Positions 15,530 through 24,965 of a stretch of 36,637 bases of DNA are shown here, one piece after another (position 1 is the first letter of the stretch; the number at the start of each line of letters is the position of its first letter). This DNA comes from Vicinamibacteraceae bacterium (lineage in GTDB: Bacteria > Acidobacteriota > Vicinamibacteria > Vicinamibacterales > UBA8438). The position numbers and the translations under genes are program-made. The stretch spans positions 380 to 37,016 of the forward strand of contig JAAXGX010000027.1 in the NCBI GenBank assembly GCA_012271165.1. The letters are read 5' to 3'. Below the pieces are notes generated by a model, which ran no database searches, was not told where the DNA came from, and saw only the letters and a program-made list of their open reading frames with translations.

Positions 15530-16552
15530 ATGCCTCTTGCCACCGGCGCGCGCGTCGTCGCTGTCGTTCTCGCCGCGGCCTCGTGGCTCGCGCTCGCGCC
15601 CCTGCCGGCCGCCGGCCAGGGCGGCGCGGCCGAGCCGTACGCGGCGCCCCGCACCGCGTGGGGCGACCCGGACCTGCAGGGCATCTGGTCGAACACCACG
15701 TCGACGCCGTTCGAGCGGCCGGCCGAGTTCGGCGAGCGGCAGCTGCTGACCGACGAGGAGTTCGCGGCCGCGCAGGCCGAGGCCGTCGCGCGGGTGCAGG
15801 CCGCGGAGGTTTCTTCGAACGAGGGCTCGACGGCCGGGCCCGATCACTGGTACGAGCACCTGGGCAAGGTGTCCAACCGCACGTCGCAGGTGGTGGATCC
15901 CCCCGATGGCCAGGTGCCGGCGCTGACGGCCGAGGCGCGCGAACGGCACATCATCGGGACCGTGAACCGCGAGCGGTTCGCGATGTCGTTCGATTCGTGG
16001 GAGGACCTGAGCCCGTGGGATCGCTGCATCACACGCAGCATCCCCGGCTCCATGTTCCCCACCTTCTACAACAACAACTACCAGATCCTGCAGATCCCGG
16101 GCTACGTGGTGATCCTCTACGAGATGATCCACGACGCGCGGATCATCCCCGTCGACGGCCGGCCGGCGCTCGACGGCAGCGTCCGCCAGTGGATGGGCGA
16201 TTCGCGGGGCCGCTGGGACGGCGACACGCTCGTCGTCGAGGTGGGGAATTTCACGGATCAGACACCCCTGCATCCCGTGCGCGGCGAGCCCTCGCAGGTG
16301 GCCCACAGCGCCGACCTGCGGGTCGTCGAGCGCTTCACGCGGGTCGATCCCTACACCATCGAGTACGAGGTCACTATCGACGATCCGCGGACGTTCGTCC
16401 GCGACTGGACCGTGGCGCTGCCGCTGACCAGCGCGGGCGCCCCGGACCACATGCTCGAGTACGCCTGCCAGGAGGGCCAGCAGGCGGTGCGCAACATCCT
16501 CAGCGGCGCGCGGGCGCAGGAGCGGCGCGCCGCCGCGGCCGCCGACCGCTGA
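15530..16552 (+). CDS. Secreted protein of the PDLQGIW family (paralogue 2)
   Basis: A 340-residue protein with a Sec signal (1-29, ending PAAGQ). Family landmarks: AWGDPDLQGIWSNTT near the mature N-terminus, RTSQVVDPPDGQVP, RCITRS with the first conserved Cys, FYNNNYQILQ, HDARIIPVDGRP, VRQWMGDSRGRWDGDTLVVE, DDPRTFVRDW, and YACQEGQQAVRNIL near the end. This copy has ACQEG where the other three have ACHEG. The biochemical function is unknown; the family seems to be a periplasmic or secreted all-beta protein. ATG 15530 is preceded by AAGGAGGG. The next paralogue starts 53 bases downstream on the same strand, so the pair is probably one operon. Confidence 0.8.
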   Translation: MPLATGARVVAVVLAAASWLALAPLPAAGQGGAAEPYAAPRTAWGDPDLQGIWSNTTSTPFERPAEFGERQLLTDEEFAAAQAEAVARVQAAEVSSNEGSTAGPDHWYEHLGKVSNRTSQVVDPPDGQVPALTAEARERHIIGTVNRERFAMSFDSWEDLSPWDRCITRSIPGSMFPTFYNNNYQILQIPGYVVILYEMIHDARIIPVDGRPALDGSVRQWMGDSRGRWDGDTLVVEVGNFTDQTPLHPVRGEPSQVAHSADLRVVERFTRVDPYTIEYEVTIDDPRTFVRDWTVALPLTSAGAPDHMLEYACQEGQQAVRNILSGARAQERRAAAAADR

Positions 16553-16605
16553 GCGGCGGCCGGCCGACCCGATCCTGCGGCCGGTTCATCGGAAGGAGGC
16601 TGGAG

Positions 16606-17667
16606 ATGACGTGTCGACACGGTGGCATGCTGCTCGCCGGCGCGGCGCTGCTGTGCCTGGCGGCGGCGCCCGCCGCAGGCCAGGACGAGGAAGGCCGGGC
16701 GCTTCCGCGCACACCCGACGGGCGGCCGGACTTGCAGGGACACTGGACCATGGCGACGTTCACGCCCCTGGAGCGGCCCCCGCGGTTCGCCGGCCGCGAG
16801 TTCCTGACCGAGGAGGAGGCCGCCGAGCTGCGCGCCCTCTTCACGGCGGACGGCGCCAACCCCTCCGGGCGCGCCGCCTTCGCCGAGCCGGATCCCGAGC
16901 TGCGGCGCCAGAAGACCATCCAGTCGCAGGAGAACATCCACTACGACAACGCGATCTGGCTGACGGAGGAGCGGCGCAAGAGCCTGTCGAGCCTGCGCAC
17001 GTCGCTCATCGTCGACCCGCCGGACGGCCGCATTCCGGCCCTGACGCCCACCGCGAGCCGGCGCGAGGAGCGCCGCCTGGTCACGCGCGAGTACCTGGCG
17101 CGCAGCCGGCCCAATCCGGTCTTCGACAGCTACGAGACGCGCAGCGTGCAGGAGCGTTGCCTGGTCTGGCGGCACGAGGGGCCGCCGATGCTGCCGCCCT
17201 CCTACAACGACATCCTGCAGATCTTCCAGACGCCGGACCACGTCGTCATCTTCCAGGAGATGAGCAACAACCCGCCGCGCATCGTGCCGCTCGACGGGCG
17301 CCCGCCGCTGCCGGCGCGCATCCGCCAGTGGCCGGGCGACGGGCGCGGGCGCTGGGAGGGCGACACCCTGGTGGTGGAGACGAGGAACTTCACGCGCAAG
17401 ACGCACTTCCGGGGCGCCAGCGACGCCCTGCACGTCGTCGAGCGCTTCACGCCGGTCGGCCCCGACGAGATCCTCTACGAGTTCACCGTCGCGGATCCGA
17501 CGTCCTGGATGCGCCCCTGGAGCGCGGAGATTCCGATGACGCGGACCGACGAGCTGATGTTCGAGTACGCCTGCCACGAAGGGAACCACGACATCGTGAA
17601 CATCCTCTCGATGTCCCGGAACCTCGACCGGCAGGCGGCGGCGAAGGCCGCCGGCGGCTCGAAGTAG
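16606..17667 (+). CDS. Secreted protein of the PDLQGIW family (paralogue 3)
   Basis: A 353-residue protein with a Sec signal (1-24, ending PAAGQ). It keeps GRPDLQGHWTMATF (Ile replaced by His in the motif), RTSLIVDPPDGRIP, ERCLVWRH with the first conserved Cys, PSYNDILQIFQ, IVPLDGRPPL, IRQWPGDGRGRWEGDTLVVET, DPTSWMRPW and FEYACHEGNHDIVNIL. In place of the usual HDARI it has NNPPRI. The ribosome site is strong (GGAAGGAGG). It lies just after paralogue 2 and converges on the ankyrin gene of cassette 1 with 28 bases between stops. The same convergent arrangement occurs at 30393/30455. Function unknown. Confidence 0.8.
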   Translation: MTCRHGGMLLAGAALLCLAAAPAAGQDEEGRALPRTPDGRPDLQGHWTMATFTPLERPPRFAGREFLTEEEAAELRALFTADGANPSGRAAFAEPDPELRRQKTIQSQENIHYDNAIWLTEERRKSLSSLRTSLIVDPPDGRIPALTPTASRREERRLVTREYLARSRPNPVFDSYETRSVQERCLVWRHEGPPMLPPSYNDILQIFQTPDHVVIFQEMSNNPPRIVPLDGRPPLPARIRQWPGDGRGRWEGDTLVVETRNFTRKTHFRGASDALHVVERFTPVGPDEILYEFTVADPTSWMRPWSAEIPMTRTDELMFEYACHEGNHDIVNILSMSRNLDRQAAAKAAGGSK

Positions 17668-17695
17668 GCGACTCCGTGGTGAAGCGGGCCGCCCG

Positions 17696-19201
17696 TCACG
17701 ATGAGGGCAGCACGCCGGCCCGCTCCATCACCGCGCGAACGGCGGCGGCGGTGGCCGGGTTGTCCTGGATGCCGCGGCCGAGGGGCACGCTCTCGACGAT
17801 GTCGAGCGGGGTCCACTCGCGCGAGTTCGGCTGGTTCCAGACCGCGGGGTCGGCCCCGGCGTCGGCGAGGAACGCCACGACCGCCGGCACGTGCTTGTAG
17901 GCGGCGCCGTGCATGACGGTCTCGCCGTTGTCGTCGACCCCGTTCAGGTCCCCGCCGAGATCCAGGGCCGCCCTGACCGCCTCCAGGACCTCGGGCTCGG
18001 TGCCCGGGTCCTCGCCCGGCGACGAGGTGCCGACGCCGGCTGCGACCATGAGGGGGGTGGTGCCGTCCTCGTTCGGCAGCAGCGGATCGGCGCCGAGCTC
18101 GGCAAGCAGGCGCATCAGGGGCGCGTCGGCGGTGCGGGCGGCGAGGAGGAAGGGCGTGCCGCCGATGAAGTTCAGGCGGGTGATGCCGGCGGGGGGGCGG
18201 ATGGTGACCCGGGCGTTCAGGTCGGCGCCGGCCGCGGCGATCTTCCTCACGAACTCCAGGCTCGTCATGTTGCCGGAGCCCTTGGGCGCCGGGTTGTTGC
18301 TGCCGGCGATGCCCGCCTTGCGCACCCATGAGACCTGGTGCAGCGCGGTCCAGCCGCGGGAGTCCACGTTGACGTCGGCGCCCCGGTCGACGAGCAGGGC
18401 GGCGATCTCGTAGTGGGCGTTGGCGGCGGCGAGGAGGAAGGCGTTCAGGCCCGTCGCCTCGGCCCCGGCGCTGGTGCCGCCCCGGCGCCGCTCCTCGATG
18501 ACCGGCAGCGCCTCTTCGACGTCCACGCCCGCCTCGAGCAGCGTCTGGACGACGCCGATCCTTCCCTCCCGCACCGCGAACAGCAGCGGGGTCCAACCGC
18601 GCTCGGACCGGGCGCTGGCGTCGGCGCCGTGGGACAGCATGGCCGGGATGACGTGGGCGTGCCCCTTGGCCGCCGCCCACATCAGCGCCGTCTGCCCGCG
18701 CCACGCCTCGGCCGCGTTCACGTTGGCGCCGCGGTCGAGCAGCAGCTCCACCACGTCCAGCGCCCCGGTTCGCGCCGCCGTCATCAGCGCCGTCTCACCC
18801 TCGGCCAGCGTCGTGTTCGGATCCACCCCCGCGTCGAGGAGCAGCCGGACGACGGCGGCGTTGCCGTTCACGCAGGCCAGGGCGACGGGCGCCACCCCGT
18901 AGCGGTTGGTCGCCGCCACGTCCGCGCCCGCCGCGAGCAGCAGCTCGACGATGCCCGCGTCGTCGGCGTGCACCGCCCGGTGAAGCGGCGTGGTGCCGTC
19001 GGGCTCGGCCACGGTGACGTCGACGCCGCGTTCGAGCGCCGCCCGCACGCCGGCCTCGTCGCCCGCCCTGATGGCGTCGAGCAGCCCGGCGTCGACCGCC
19101 TCGGCCGCGGCGGCGCTCGCCGCGCCGGCGACGGCGACACCGGCAACGAACAGGCCCGCGGCGATCGGACGAATCCAGGGCCGGAGAATCGAGCAGTGCA
19201 T
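17696..19201 (-). CDS. Exported ankyrin-repeat protein of cassette 1
   Basis: A 501-residue protein with a Sec signal (about 10-33). The mature part is a stack of roughly nine to ten ankyrin repeats, each about 33 residues, with the TPLHxA, ALMxA and LLxxGAD turns clearly recurring (for example DGTTPLHRAVHADD, GETALMTAARTG, GQTALMWAAAKGH, RGWTALHQVSW, NGETVMHGAAYKH). Ankyrin stacks mediate protein binding; an exported one points to a periplasmic or surface partner. There is no enzyme domain. ATG 19201 lies nine bases after the DUF1552 stop, and the gene is the third of the DUF1592-DUF1552-ankyrin operon. Its paralogue in cassette 2 shares the repeat order GETPLMTAARTGA then RGQTALMWA. The partner is unknown; the DUF1552 and DUF1592 products are the obvious candidates. 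Confidence 0.85.
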   Translation of the reverse strand: MHCSILRPWIRPIAAGLFVAGVAVAGAASAAAAEAVDAGLLDAIRAGDEAGVRAALERGVDVTVAEPDGTTPLHRAVHADDAGIVELLLAAGADVAATNRYGVAPVALACVNGNAAVVRLLLDAGVDPNTTLAEGETALMTAARTGALDVVELLLDRGANVNAAEAWRGQTALMWAAAKGHAHVIPAMLSHGADASARSERGWTPLLFAVREGRIGVVQTLLEAGVDVEEALPVIEERRRGGTSAGAEATGLNAFLLAAANAHYEIAALLVDRGADVNVDSRGWTALHQVSWVRKAGIAGSNNPAPKGSGNMTSLEFVRKIAAAGADLNARVTIRPPAGITRLNFIGGTPFLLAARTADAPLMRLLAELGADPLLPNEDGTTPLMVAAGVGTSSPGEDPGTEPEVLEAVRAALDLGGDLNGVDDNGETVMHGAAYKHVPAVVAFLADAGADPAVWNQPNSREWTPLDIVESVPLGRGIQDNPATAAAVRAVMERAGVLPSS

Positions 19202-19210
19202 GGAGTACCT

Positions 19211-20557
19211 CTACAGCGTCAACGGCTCGACGATCTCGCCAACCCGGCCGGTGCTGTCGGCGAAGTCGTCCAGGTGCACCCCCACGTCGTCGAGCAGCGT
19301 CAGGTGCAGGTTCGCCATCGGCGTCAGCTCGGCGTACTTGACGTGGCGTCCGCCGGCGATGCGCGACCCCGCCCCGCTGGCCACCACGATGGGCAGGTTG
19401 CGGTGATCGTGCACGTTCGGGTTGCCGAGACCGCTGCCGAGCATGTACGTGGTGTGGTCGAGCAGGCTGCCGTCGCCGTCCTCGGTCGCGCCGAGCTGGT
19501 CGACCATGTAGGCGAAGAGCGACACGTGGTACTGGTTGATCTTGGCGAGCTGGGCCAGCTTCTCGGGGTTGTCGAGGTGGTGCGACGTCGGGTGGTGCGG
19601 CTCGGCCACCCCGATCTGCGGATAGGTGCGGGTGCTCGCCTCGCGCGCCATCTGGAACGTGACGACCCGCGTCAGGTCCGCCCGCAGCGCGAGCACCTGC
19701 AGGTCGAACATCAGCTTGACGTGCTCTTCCCAGACGTCCGGGACGCTCGTGGGACGCGACAGGTCGCTCAGCGGCGAGGCTGCCGCCGACGCCTCGGCGC
19801 GCTCGATGCGCCGCTCGACCTCGCGGACGGTGTCCAGATACTCGCCCACCTTGTTGCGGTCGCCGGCGCCGAGCTCCAACTGCAGGCGGGACATGTCGTC
19901 GAGCACCCAGTCGAGGATGCTCCGGTCGCGGTTGAGCTGCGCCTTCCGCTGCTGGGGGGTGCCGCCCTTGCCGAACAGACGCTCGAAGACGATGCGGGGG
20001 TCCGCCTCGGTCGGGTTCGGGGCGGTCGGCGACGCCCACGACAGGCTGTTCATGTAGGCGCAGGCGAACCCGTTGTCGCAGTTGCCGACCTGGGCGATCA
20101 GGTCGGTGCCGAGCTCGAGCGACGGCAGCGGCGTGTCGCGGCCGACCTCGCGCGCCGCGATCTGGTCGACCGAGGTGCCGTTGACGTAGTCGCTGCCCTC
20201 GGTGCGCTTCGGCCGCACGCAGGTCAGGAACGCCGAGTTCGCCGACGCGTGGTTGCCGGAGATGTGCGCGTCGTTGATCTCCAGGTTGGTCACGACCGTC
20301 ACGTTCTCGATGTTCGGCAGCAGCGGCGACAGCGACGGCGACAGCGTGGTCAGGCGGCCCACCTCGGCCGGCGTCCACGGCACCGGGTTCATGCCCATCG
20401 GGATGTACACGTAGCCGAGGCGCCGCGGGGCCGCCGCGGCCGTATTGGCCAGCGCGGACGCCGCCGGCACCATGGCGTCGAGCAGCGGCAGGGCCAACGT
20501 CGCTCCCACGCCGCGCAGGAACGTCCGCCGCGGCAAAGCCATCTTCGTGATCATCAT
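19211..20557 (-). CDS. Tat-exported DUF1552 protein of cassette 1
   Basis: A 448-residue protein. The twin-arginine-like signal PRRTFLRGVGATLALPLLDAM is at 9-29. The family signature HxxSHH is intact as H322-P-T-S325-H326-H327. The Cys pair C160/C166 and the GDGSLLDHTTYMLGSGLGNPNVHDHRN region near the C-terminus match DUF1552. The family is exported, common in Planctomycetes and Acidobacteria, and has no established activity; a His cluster suggests metal binding. ATG 20557 overlaps the DUF1592 stop by four bases (ATGA) and has GAGGAGA upstream. In the same frame the minus strand stays open far upstream, but that part is the shadow of the DUF1592 gene. Confidence 0.88.
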   Translation of the reverse strand: MMITKMALPRRTFLRGVGATLALPLLDAMVPAASALANTAAAAPRRLGYVYIPMGMNPVPWTPAEVGRLTTLSPSLSPLLPNIENVTVVTNLEINDAHISGNHASANSAFLTCVRPKRTEGSDYVNGTSVDQIAAREVGRDTPLPSLELGTDLIAQVGNCDNGFACAYMNSLSWASPTAPNPTEADPRIVFERLFGKGGTPQQRKAQLNRDRSILDWVLDDMSRLQLELGAGDRNKVGEYLDTVREVERRIERAEASAAASPLSDLSRPTSVPDVWEEHVKLMFDLQVLALRADLTRVVTFQMAREASTRTYPQIGVAEPHHPTSHHLDNPEKLAQLAKINQYHVSLFAYMVDQLGATEDGDGSLLDHTTYMLGSGLGNPNVHDHRNLPIVVASGAGSRIAGGRHVKYAELTPMANLHLTLLDDVGVHLDDFADSTGRVGEIVEPLTL

Positions 20558-22968
20558 GACTGCGATCTCCTCATCTGAAACGGCGGACTCTCGACGATAC
20601 CGAGGATGAGCGACGAGAAGCGATAGCCGTCGCCGGCCGCGGCGGTGACTATCGCCCGGACCGCCGGGCCGTCGGCAGGCTCGATGCCGCGCCCCAGCGC
20701 ATAGATCAAGAGCTTCTCGGTCAGCGTGCCGACGAACACCTCCGGGCGGTCGAGCACTGCCTGCCGCAGGCCGGCCACGCCGTCGAAGGGCTCGCCGCCG
20801 GGCAGGTTCCCGGACGCGTCGATGGGCGCCCCGCCCTCGCCCTCGGCGTCGCGCCAGCGGCCGATGGCGTCGAAGTTCTCCATCGACAACCCCGCGGGGT
20901 CCATGATGCGGTGGCAGACCGCGCAGGCGGGGTTCTGCCGGTGGGCGACCATCCGCTCGCGCATCGACATGACGCCGGTCGACGACGCACTCTCCTCGAG
21001 AGGCGGCACGTTGGGCGGCGGGGGCGGCGGGGGCGTCCCCAGCAGGTTCTCGAGAATCCACTTGCCGCGCAGCACCGGCGAGGTCCGCGTGGCGTAGGAC
21101 GTCACGGTCAGGATGCTCCCGTGGCCGAGCACGCCTGCCCGCGGGCTGCCCGCGGGCAGGGCGACGCGCCGGAAGTGGTCGCCGTGGATGCCGGGCACCC
21201 CGTAGTGCGTCGCGACCCGCTCGTTGAGGAACGTGTAGTCCGCGGTGAGCAGGTCGGTCACGCTGCGGTCCTCGTCGACGACGCTCCGGACCAGCAGCTC
21301 GGTCTCGGTGCGGAACCCCTGGCGCAGGTTGTCGTCGAAGTCGGGGAAGGCGCGGGCGTCGGGGGTGACCGCGTCGAGGTTCCGCAGGTGCAGCCACTGT
21401 GACGCGAAGTTCGTGGTCAGCGTCCCGGCCCGCGGGTCGGCGAGCATGCGCCGCACCTGGGCCCGCAGCTCGCCGGGCTCGCGCAGGCGGCCGGCCGCCG
21501 CCACGTCGATCAGCTCGTCGTCGGGCAGGCTGCTCCACAGGAAGAACGAGAGGCGCGAGGCCAGCTCGAGGTCGCCGACGCGGTACGCGGCGCCGGGCGC
21601 GACCCCGGCCGGGTCGCGCTCGATGCGGAACAGGAACTCGGGGCTCGCCAGCAGCGCCCGCAGGGCGGTCTCGACGCCGGCCTCGAACCCGCCCTCGGCG
21701 TACCCTTCGCGATAGAACCCGGTGAGCTGCTCGATGTCCGCGAAGGTGACCGGACGCCGGTAGGCGCGCCGGGCCAGCGAGGCGATGATCGCGGCGGCGC
21801 ACGCCTCGCCCTCCCCGGCCGTGGTGTCCGCGGGACGGCACGAGAAGATGCGCTCGCGACTCGGCGTCCCGCCGATGCCGGTGGGGTTGAAGGGCCCCGC
21901 GATCGAGACCGTGCGCACAGCCGGCTGCTGCCGGGGGTGGCGGTCCATGTTGAAGTGGGCGTCGTAGGGCTGCCGGGTCGTCTCGAGCAGGGCCGAGTTC
22001 TTCTTGATGAACGCGGCGCCCACCCGGTGCGGCCCCGCCGTGACCGGCACGCGGACGTTCAGGTGGTTGTCGATCCCCTCGTCGGCGTAGTAGGTCGCGT
22101 TGGCCTGAATCACCGTGTTCGTGCTCGGCTCCATGGTGAACAGGCCCAGGCGCTCGCCGTCGAGGGTCAGCTCCACCTCGTGCGGCTCGGTCAGCCCCTC
22201 GACGTTCTCGTTGCGGTTGCGCTGCAGGCGGATCTGCAGCTCGTACTCGCCGTCGAACGGGAAGACGTGGTCGACGACGATCCCCCCGCGGGTCCCGAAC
22301 GGCAGGCCGTCCACGTGGTCTTCCTGGGTGCGGTCGGCCGGCACGACGACCACCCGGCTCCCGGGGGCCGGGGCCCGGCTGCCGACGGCCAGCTCGCTGA
22401 CCGTGCGGGCGGCCGCGAGATAGCGCTCCAGCAGGGTCGGCGACAGCCCCCCGGTGTTCACGTTGTCGAACCCGAAGGCGGCGTCGTCGCGCGGCAGCAG
22501 CGCGGTGACGTCGATCTCCAGCGCCAGCAGGTCGCGGATGGCGTTCTGGTACTCCGTGCGGTTCAACCGCCGGAAGGTCTCGGTGCGGCCGGGGTCGGGA
22601 TGGTCCCTGGCCGCCCTGTCGAGGGCGGTCTCGATATGGGTGAGCAGGCGCGCGTGGGTCTCGGCGTCGGGGCGGGGGCGCGGCCGCGGCGGCATCGCGC
22701 CCGCCCGCAGCTTCCGGACGACCTTCTCCCACACCTCCGCGTGCGCGGCGACGTCGGCGAGATCCACGCCTTCCAGCGACAGGCCGCCCGTCTGCAGGCG
22801 GTCGCTGTGGCAGGTGACGCAGTAGCGGTCGATGACGGCCCGCTCCGAGGCGGACGATTCGCCGCCCGCGGACCCGGACGAGACCGCCTGCGCGTCCGCG
22901 CCGGCGGGCGCCAGGGCGAGACACGCGACGAGGACGAAAGCGCACCGGCCGAGGCGACCTTTGGGCAT
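20554..22968 (-). CDS. Exported di-haem DUF1592/DUF1588-type protein of cassette 1
   Basis: An 804-residue protein with a Sec signal (1-27, ending GADAQ). Two c-type haem sites are visible: CVTCH at 50-54, in an N-terminal planctomycete-type cytochrome domain, and CAVCH at 682-686, followed by DPAGLSMENFDAIGRWR, the DUF1588 signature. In between are the DUF1587 region (RLNRTEYQNAIRDLL), DUF1595 (SLARRAYRRPVT) and DUF1592 (LASRLSFFLWSSLPDDEL). A C-terminal DUF1585 region includes LTEKLLIYALGRGIEP. No enzymatic function is established for this architecture; two haems imply electron transfer. ATG 22968 is the start, with GGAACGG nearby, so the ribosome site is only fair. A minus-strand TAGAAT at 23011-23016 may be its -10 box. 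It is the first gene of the three-gene cassette. Confidence 0.88.
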   Translation of the reverse strand: MPKGRLGRCAFVLVACLALAPAGADAQAVSSGSAGGESSASERAVIDRYCVTCHSDRLQTGGLSLEGVDLADVAAHAEVWEKVVRKLRAGAMPPRPRPRPDAETHARLLTHIETALDRAARDHPDPGRTETFRRLNRTEYQNAIRDLLALEIDVTALLPRDDAAFGFDNVNTGGLSPTLLERYLAAARTVSELAVGSRAPAPGSRVVVVPADRTQEDHVDGLPFGTRGGIVVDHVFPFDGEYELQIRLQRNRNENVEGLTEPHEVELTLDGERLGLFTMEPSTNTVIQANATYYADEGIDNHLNVRVPVTAGPHRVGAAFIKKNSALLETTRQPYDAHFNMDRHPRQQPAVRTVSIAGPFNPTGIGGTPSRERIFSCRPADTTAGEGEACAAAIIASLARRAYRRPVTFADIEQLTGFYREGYAEGGFEAGVETALRALLASPEFLFRIERDPAGVAPGAAYRVGDLELASRLSFFLWSSLPDDELIDVAAAGRLREPGELRAQVRRMLADPRAGTLTTNFASQWLHLRNLDAVTPDARAFPDFDDNLRQGFRTETELLVRSVVDEDRSVTDLLTADYTFLNERVATHYGVPGIHGDHFRRVALPAGSPRAGVLGHGSILTVTSYATRTSPVLRGKWILENLLGTPPPPPPPNVPPLEESASSTGVMSMRERMVAHRQNPACAVCHRIMDPAGLSMENFDAIGRWRDAEGEGGAPIDASGNLPGGEPFDGVAGLRQAVLDRPEVFVGTLTEKLLIYALGRGIEPADGPAVRAIVTAAAGDGYRFSSLILGIVESPPFQMRRSQS

Positions 22969-23072
22969 CCGTTCCAGGCCTCCAGCATGCGGGCAATCCG
23001 GCCCGTGCGTATTCTACCCCACTTCGCCCGCGTTGGATCGTCTCGATGGCGCCGGCCGCGGACGACGAGGCG

Positions 23073-23101
23073 TTGGATCCGGCTGCGGGTTCCGGTAGGC
23101 T
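23073..23101 (+). promoter_or_regulatory. Possible promoter for the PQQ gene at 23145
   Basis: TTGGAT (23073-23078), 17-base spacer, TAGGCT (23096-23101), 43 bases before the ATG. The segment CGTTGGATC also occurs at 23031-23039, exactly 40 bases upstream, in the same divergent gap. Confidence 0.35.
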
Positions 23102-23144
23102 GAACGCAACGGTAGGGGCGTCGATGCGCGGTCAGGAGACTATC

Positions 23145-24965
23145 ATGCCGAACCGATACGTGGCGTGCGCGAGCGCGGTATCCGGCCTCGCGGTGCTGAT
23201 CCTCGCGGCGGGCCTGAGCGCCCAGCAGAGCGAGACGATCACCCGCGAGGTGCGGCCGTTCGTGCCGGTGACGGACGCGATGCTGCTGGACCCCGACCCC
23301 GAGGACTGGCTGATGGCGCACCGGACGTACGACCTGCAGGGCTACAGCCCGCTGGCGGACATCAACCGCGACAACGTGCACGAGCTGCAGCTCGTCTGGA
23401 TGCGGGCCATGGACGACGGGCCCCAGCAGGTCCAGCCGCTCGTGTACGACGGCGTGATGTACATCGCCAACAACGACGACCACCTGCAGGCGCTGGACGC
23501 CACGACCGGCGACATGCTCTGGGACTACCGGCGCGAGGCGCCCGCGGACCTGCGGCAGTACGCCACGCTGGGCAACCGCACGCGGCACCTGGCCATCTAC
23601 GGCAACCACATCTACCACCTGACGGCCGACGCGCACCTGGTGGCCATCGACGCGCGCACCGGCGAGGCGGCCTGGGAGAACGAGCTGGCCGACTACCGCG
23701 ACGGGATCACGCACTCCTCCGGCGCGATGATCATCGACGGCAAGGTGCTTACCGGCCGGACGTGCAGCCCCGCCAGCCTCTTGGCGCGCTGCTTCATCTC
23801 GGCCCACGATACGGACGACGGCAGCGAGCTGTGGCGCGTGTACACGGCGGCCGGCGCGGACGATCCCGGTGGGCAGACCTGGGGCAACGTGCCGACCAGC
23901 AGCCGCGTGCACGTCTCGCCGTGGGGCACGCCGGGCAGCTACGACCCGGAGCTCGGCCTCGTCTACTGGGGCATCGCCGTCCCCCTGCCCTATCCCCGCA
24001 TCGTCCGGCGCGGCACCTGGGATGTGGGCGACAGCACGCCGTGCGAGCTGTACTCCAACTCCACGGTGGCCGTCGGCGTCGACTCGGGCCAGATGGAGTG
24101 GTACTACCAGCACCTGCCCTGCGACGACTGGGACCAGGACTTCGTGCAGGAGCGCACGCTGATCGACACGGTGATCAATCCCGATCCCGACGAGGTGATG
24201 TGGATCAACCCCCGCCTCGCCGGCACCGCCGAGGAGCGCAAGGTCCTGGTGACCATGGGCGAGCCCGGCGGGCTGTTCGTCCTCGACCGCGCCACCGGCG
24301 AGTTCCTGTGGGGCGCGCCGCTGCCCTACGAGAGCACAGAGCGCTTCGTCATCAGCGACATCGACCCGGCAACGGGCCAAGTGTTCATCAACATGGACCT
24401 GGTGGCGCGCGAGATCGGGGACCAGTTCATCATCTGCGGCCACAACGTGAAGGGCTGGTGGTCCTGGTCGTACAGCCCGCAGACCGGGATGCTCTACATC
24501 CCGATCAACCGCTCCTGCCTGAACCAGACGGCCAACGACCAGTCGATCTCGGGCGCGAGCCCCCGCTTCACGCAGCCCGAGCCGGGCTACGAGGAGGAGG
24601 GCGACCTGACCGAGGTGCGGGCCGTCGACATCTCGACCGGCCGGGAGGTGTGGCGCTACAGCCAGCGCGCGCCGAACGCCGGCTCGACCCTGGCGACGGC
24701 GGGCAACGTCGTCTTCCACGGCGACCTGAACCGCCGCTACCGCGCCTTCGACGCCGAGACCGGGGACGTGCTCTGGGAAACGATCCTGGGCAGCCAGATC
24801 ACCGGCTTTCCGGTCACGTACCGCGCGGGCGGCCGGCAGTACCTCACGGTGCCGGTGGGCGGCTCGTCGATCTTCCGGCTGACGAACTACGCGGCCGAGA
24901 TGGAGGCCCCGCTGGGCAGCAACGTCCTCGTCACCTTCGCGCTGCCCGACGACCCTGCACCATAG
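23145..24965 (+). CDS. Exported PQQ-dependent alcohol dehydrogenase-like quinoprotein
   Basis: A 606-residue quinoprotein with a Sec signal (1-26, ending GLSAQQ). Unlike the other three here, it resembles methanol/ethanol-dehydrogenase-type propellers: DWLMAHRTYDLQGYSPL at the start, tryptophan-docking repeats such as ATTGDMLWDY and ARTGEAAWENE, and HLPCDDWDQDF (323-333), equivalent to the H-x-P-x-D-x-WD motif of that group. The vicinal Cys-Cys disulfide of classic methanol dehydrogenase is absent; the region has CSPASLLARC instead. There is no C-terminal haem motif. ATG 23145 has CAGGAGA upstream and fits the signal peptide. It diverges from the DUF1592 gene of cassette 1. Its stop codon lies within the 5' end of element C. 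Substrate: a short-chain or polyol alcohol is plausible, not shown. Confidence 0.87.
   Translation: MPNRYVACASAVSGLAVLILAAGLSAQQSETITREVRPFVPVTDAMLLDPDPEDWLMAHRTYDLQGYSPLADINRDNVHELQLVWMRAMDDGPQQVQPLVYDGVMYIANNDDHLQALDATTGDMLWDYRREAPADLRQYATLGNRTRHLAIYGNHIYHLTADAHLVAIDARTGEAAWENELADYRDGITHSSGAMIIDGKVLTGRTCSPASLLARCFISAHDTDDGSELWRVYTAAGADDPGGQTWGNVPTSSRVHVSPWGTPGSYDPELGLVYWGIAVPLPYPRIVRRGTWDVGDSTPCELYSNSTVAVGVDSGQMEWYYQHLPCDDWDQDFVQERTLIDTVINPDPDEVMWINPRLAGTAEERKVLVTMGEPGGLFVLDRATGEFLWGAPLPYESTERFVISDIDPATGQVFINMDLVAREIGDQFIICGHNVKGWWSWSYSPQTGMLYIPINRSCLNQTANDQSISGASPRFTQPEPGYEEEGDLTEVRAVDISTGREVWRYSQRAPNAGSTLATAGNVVFHGDLNRRYRAFDAETGDVLWETILGSQITGFPVTYRAGGRQYLTVPVGGSSIFRLTNYAAEMEAPLGSNVLVTFALPDDPAP

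Noticed and set aside
19211-22996. A single open frame of more than 1,200 codons on the minus strand, suggesting a fused giant protein
   Set aside because: The upstream part is an arginine-rich shadow of the DUF1592 gene in another frame. The DUF1552 gene has its own ATG, Tat signal and ribosome site at 20557.
23031-23079. Two CGTTGGATC copies 40 bases apart as an operator pair
   Set aside because: Nine-base repeats are weak evidence and one copy is explained by the -35 box of the 23145 gene.
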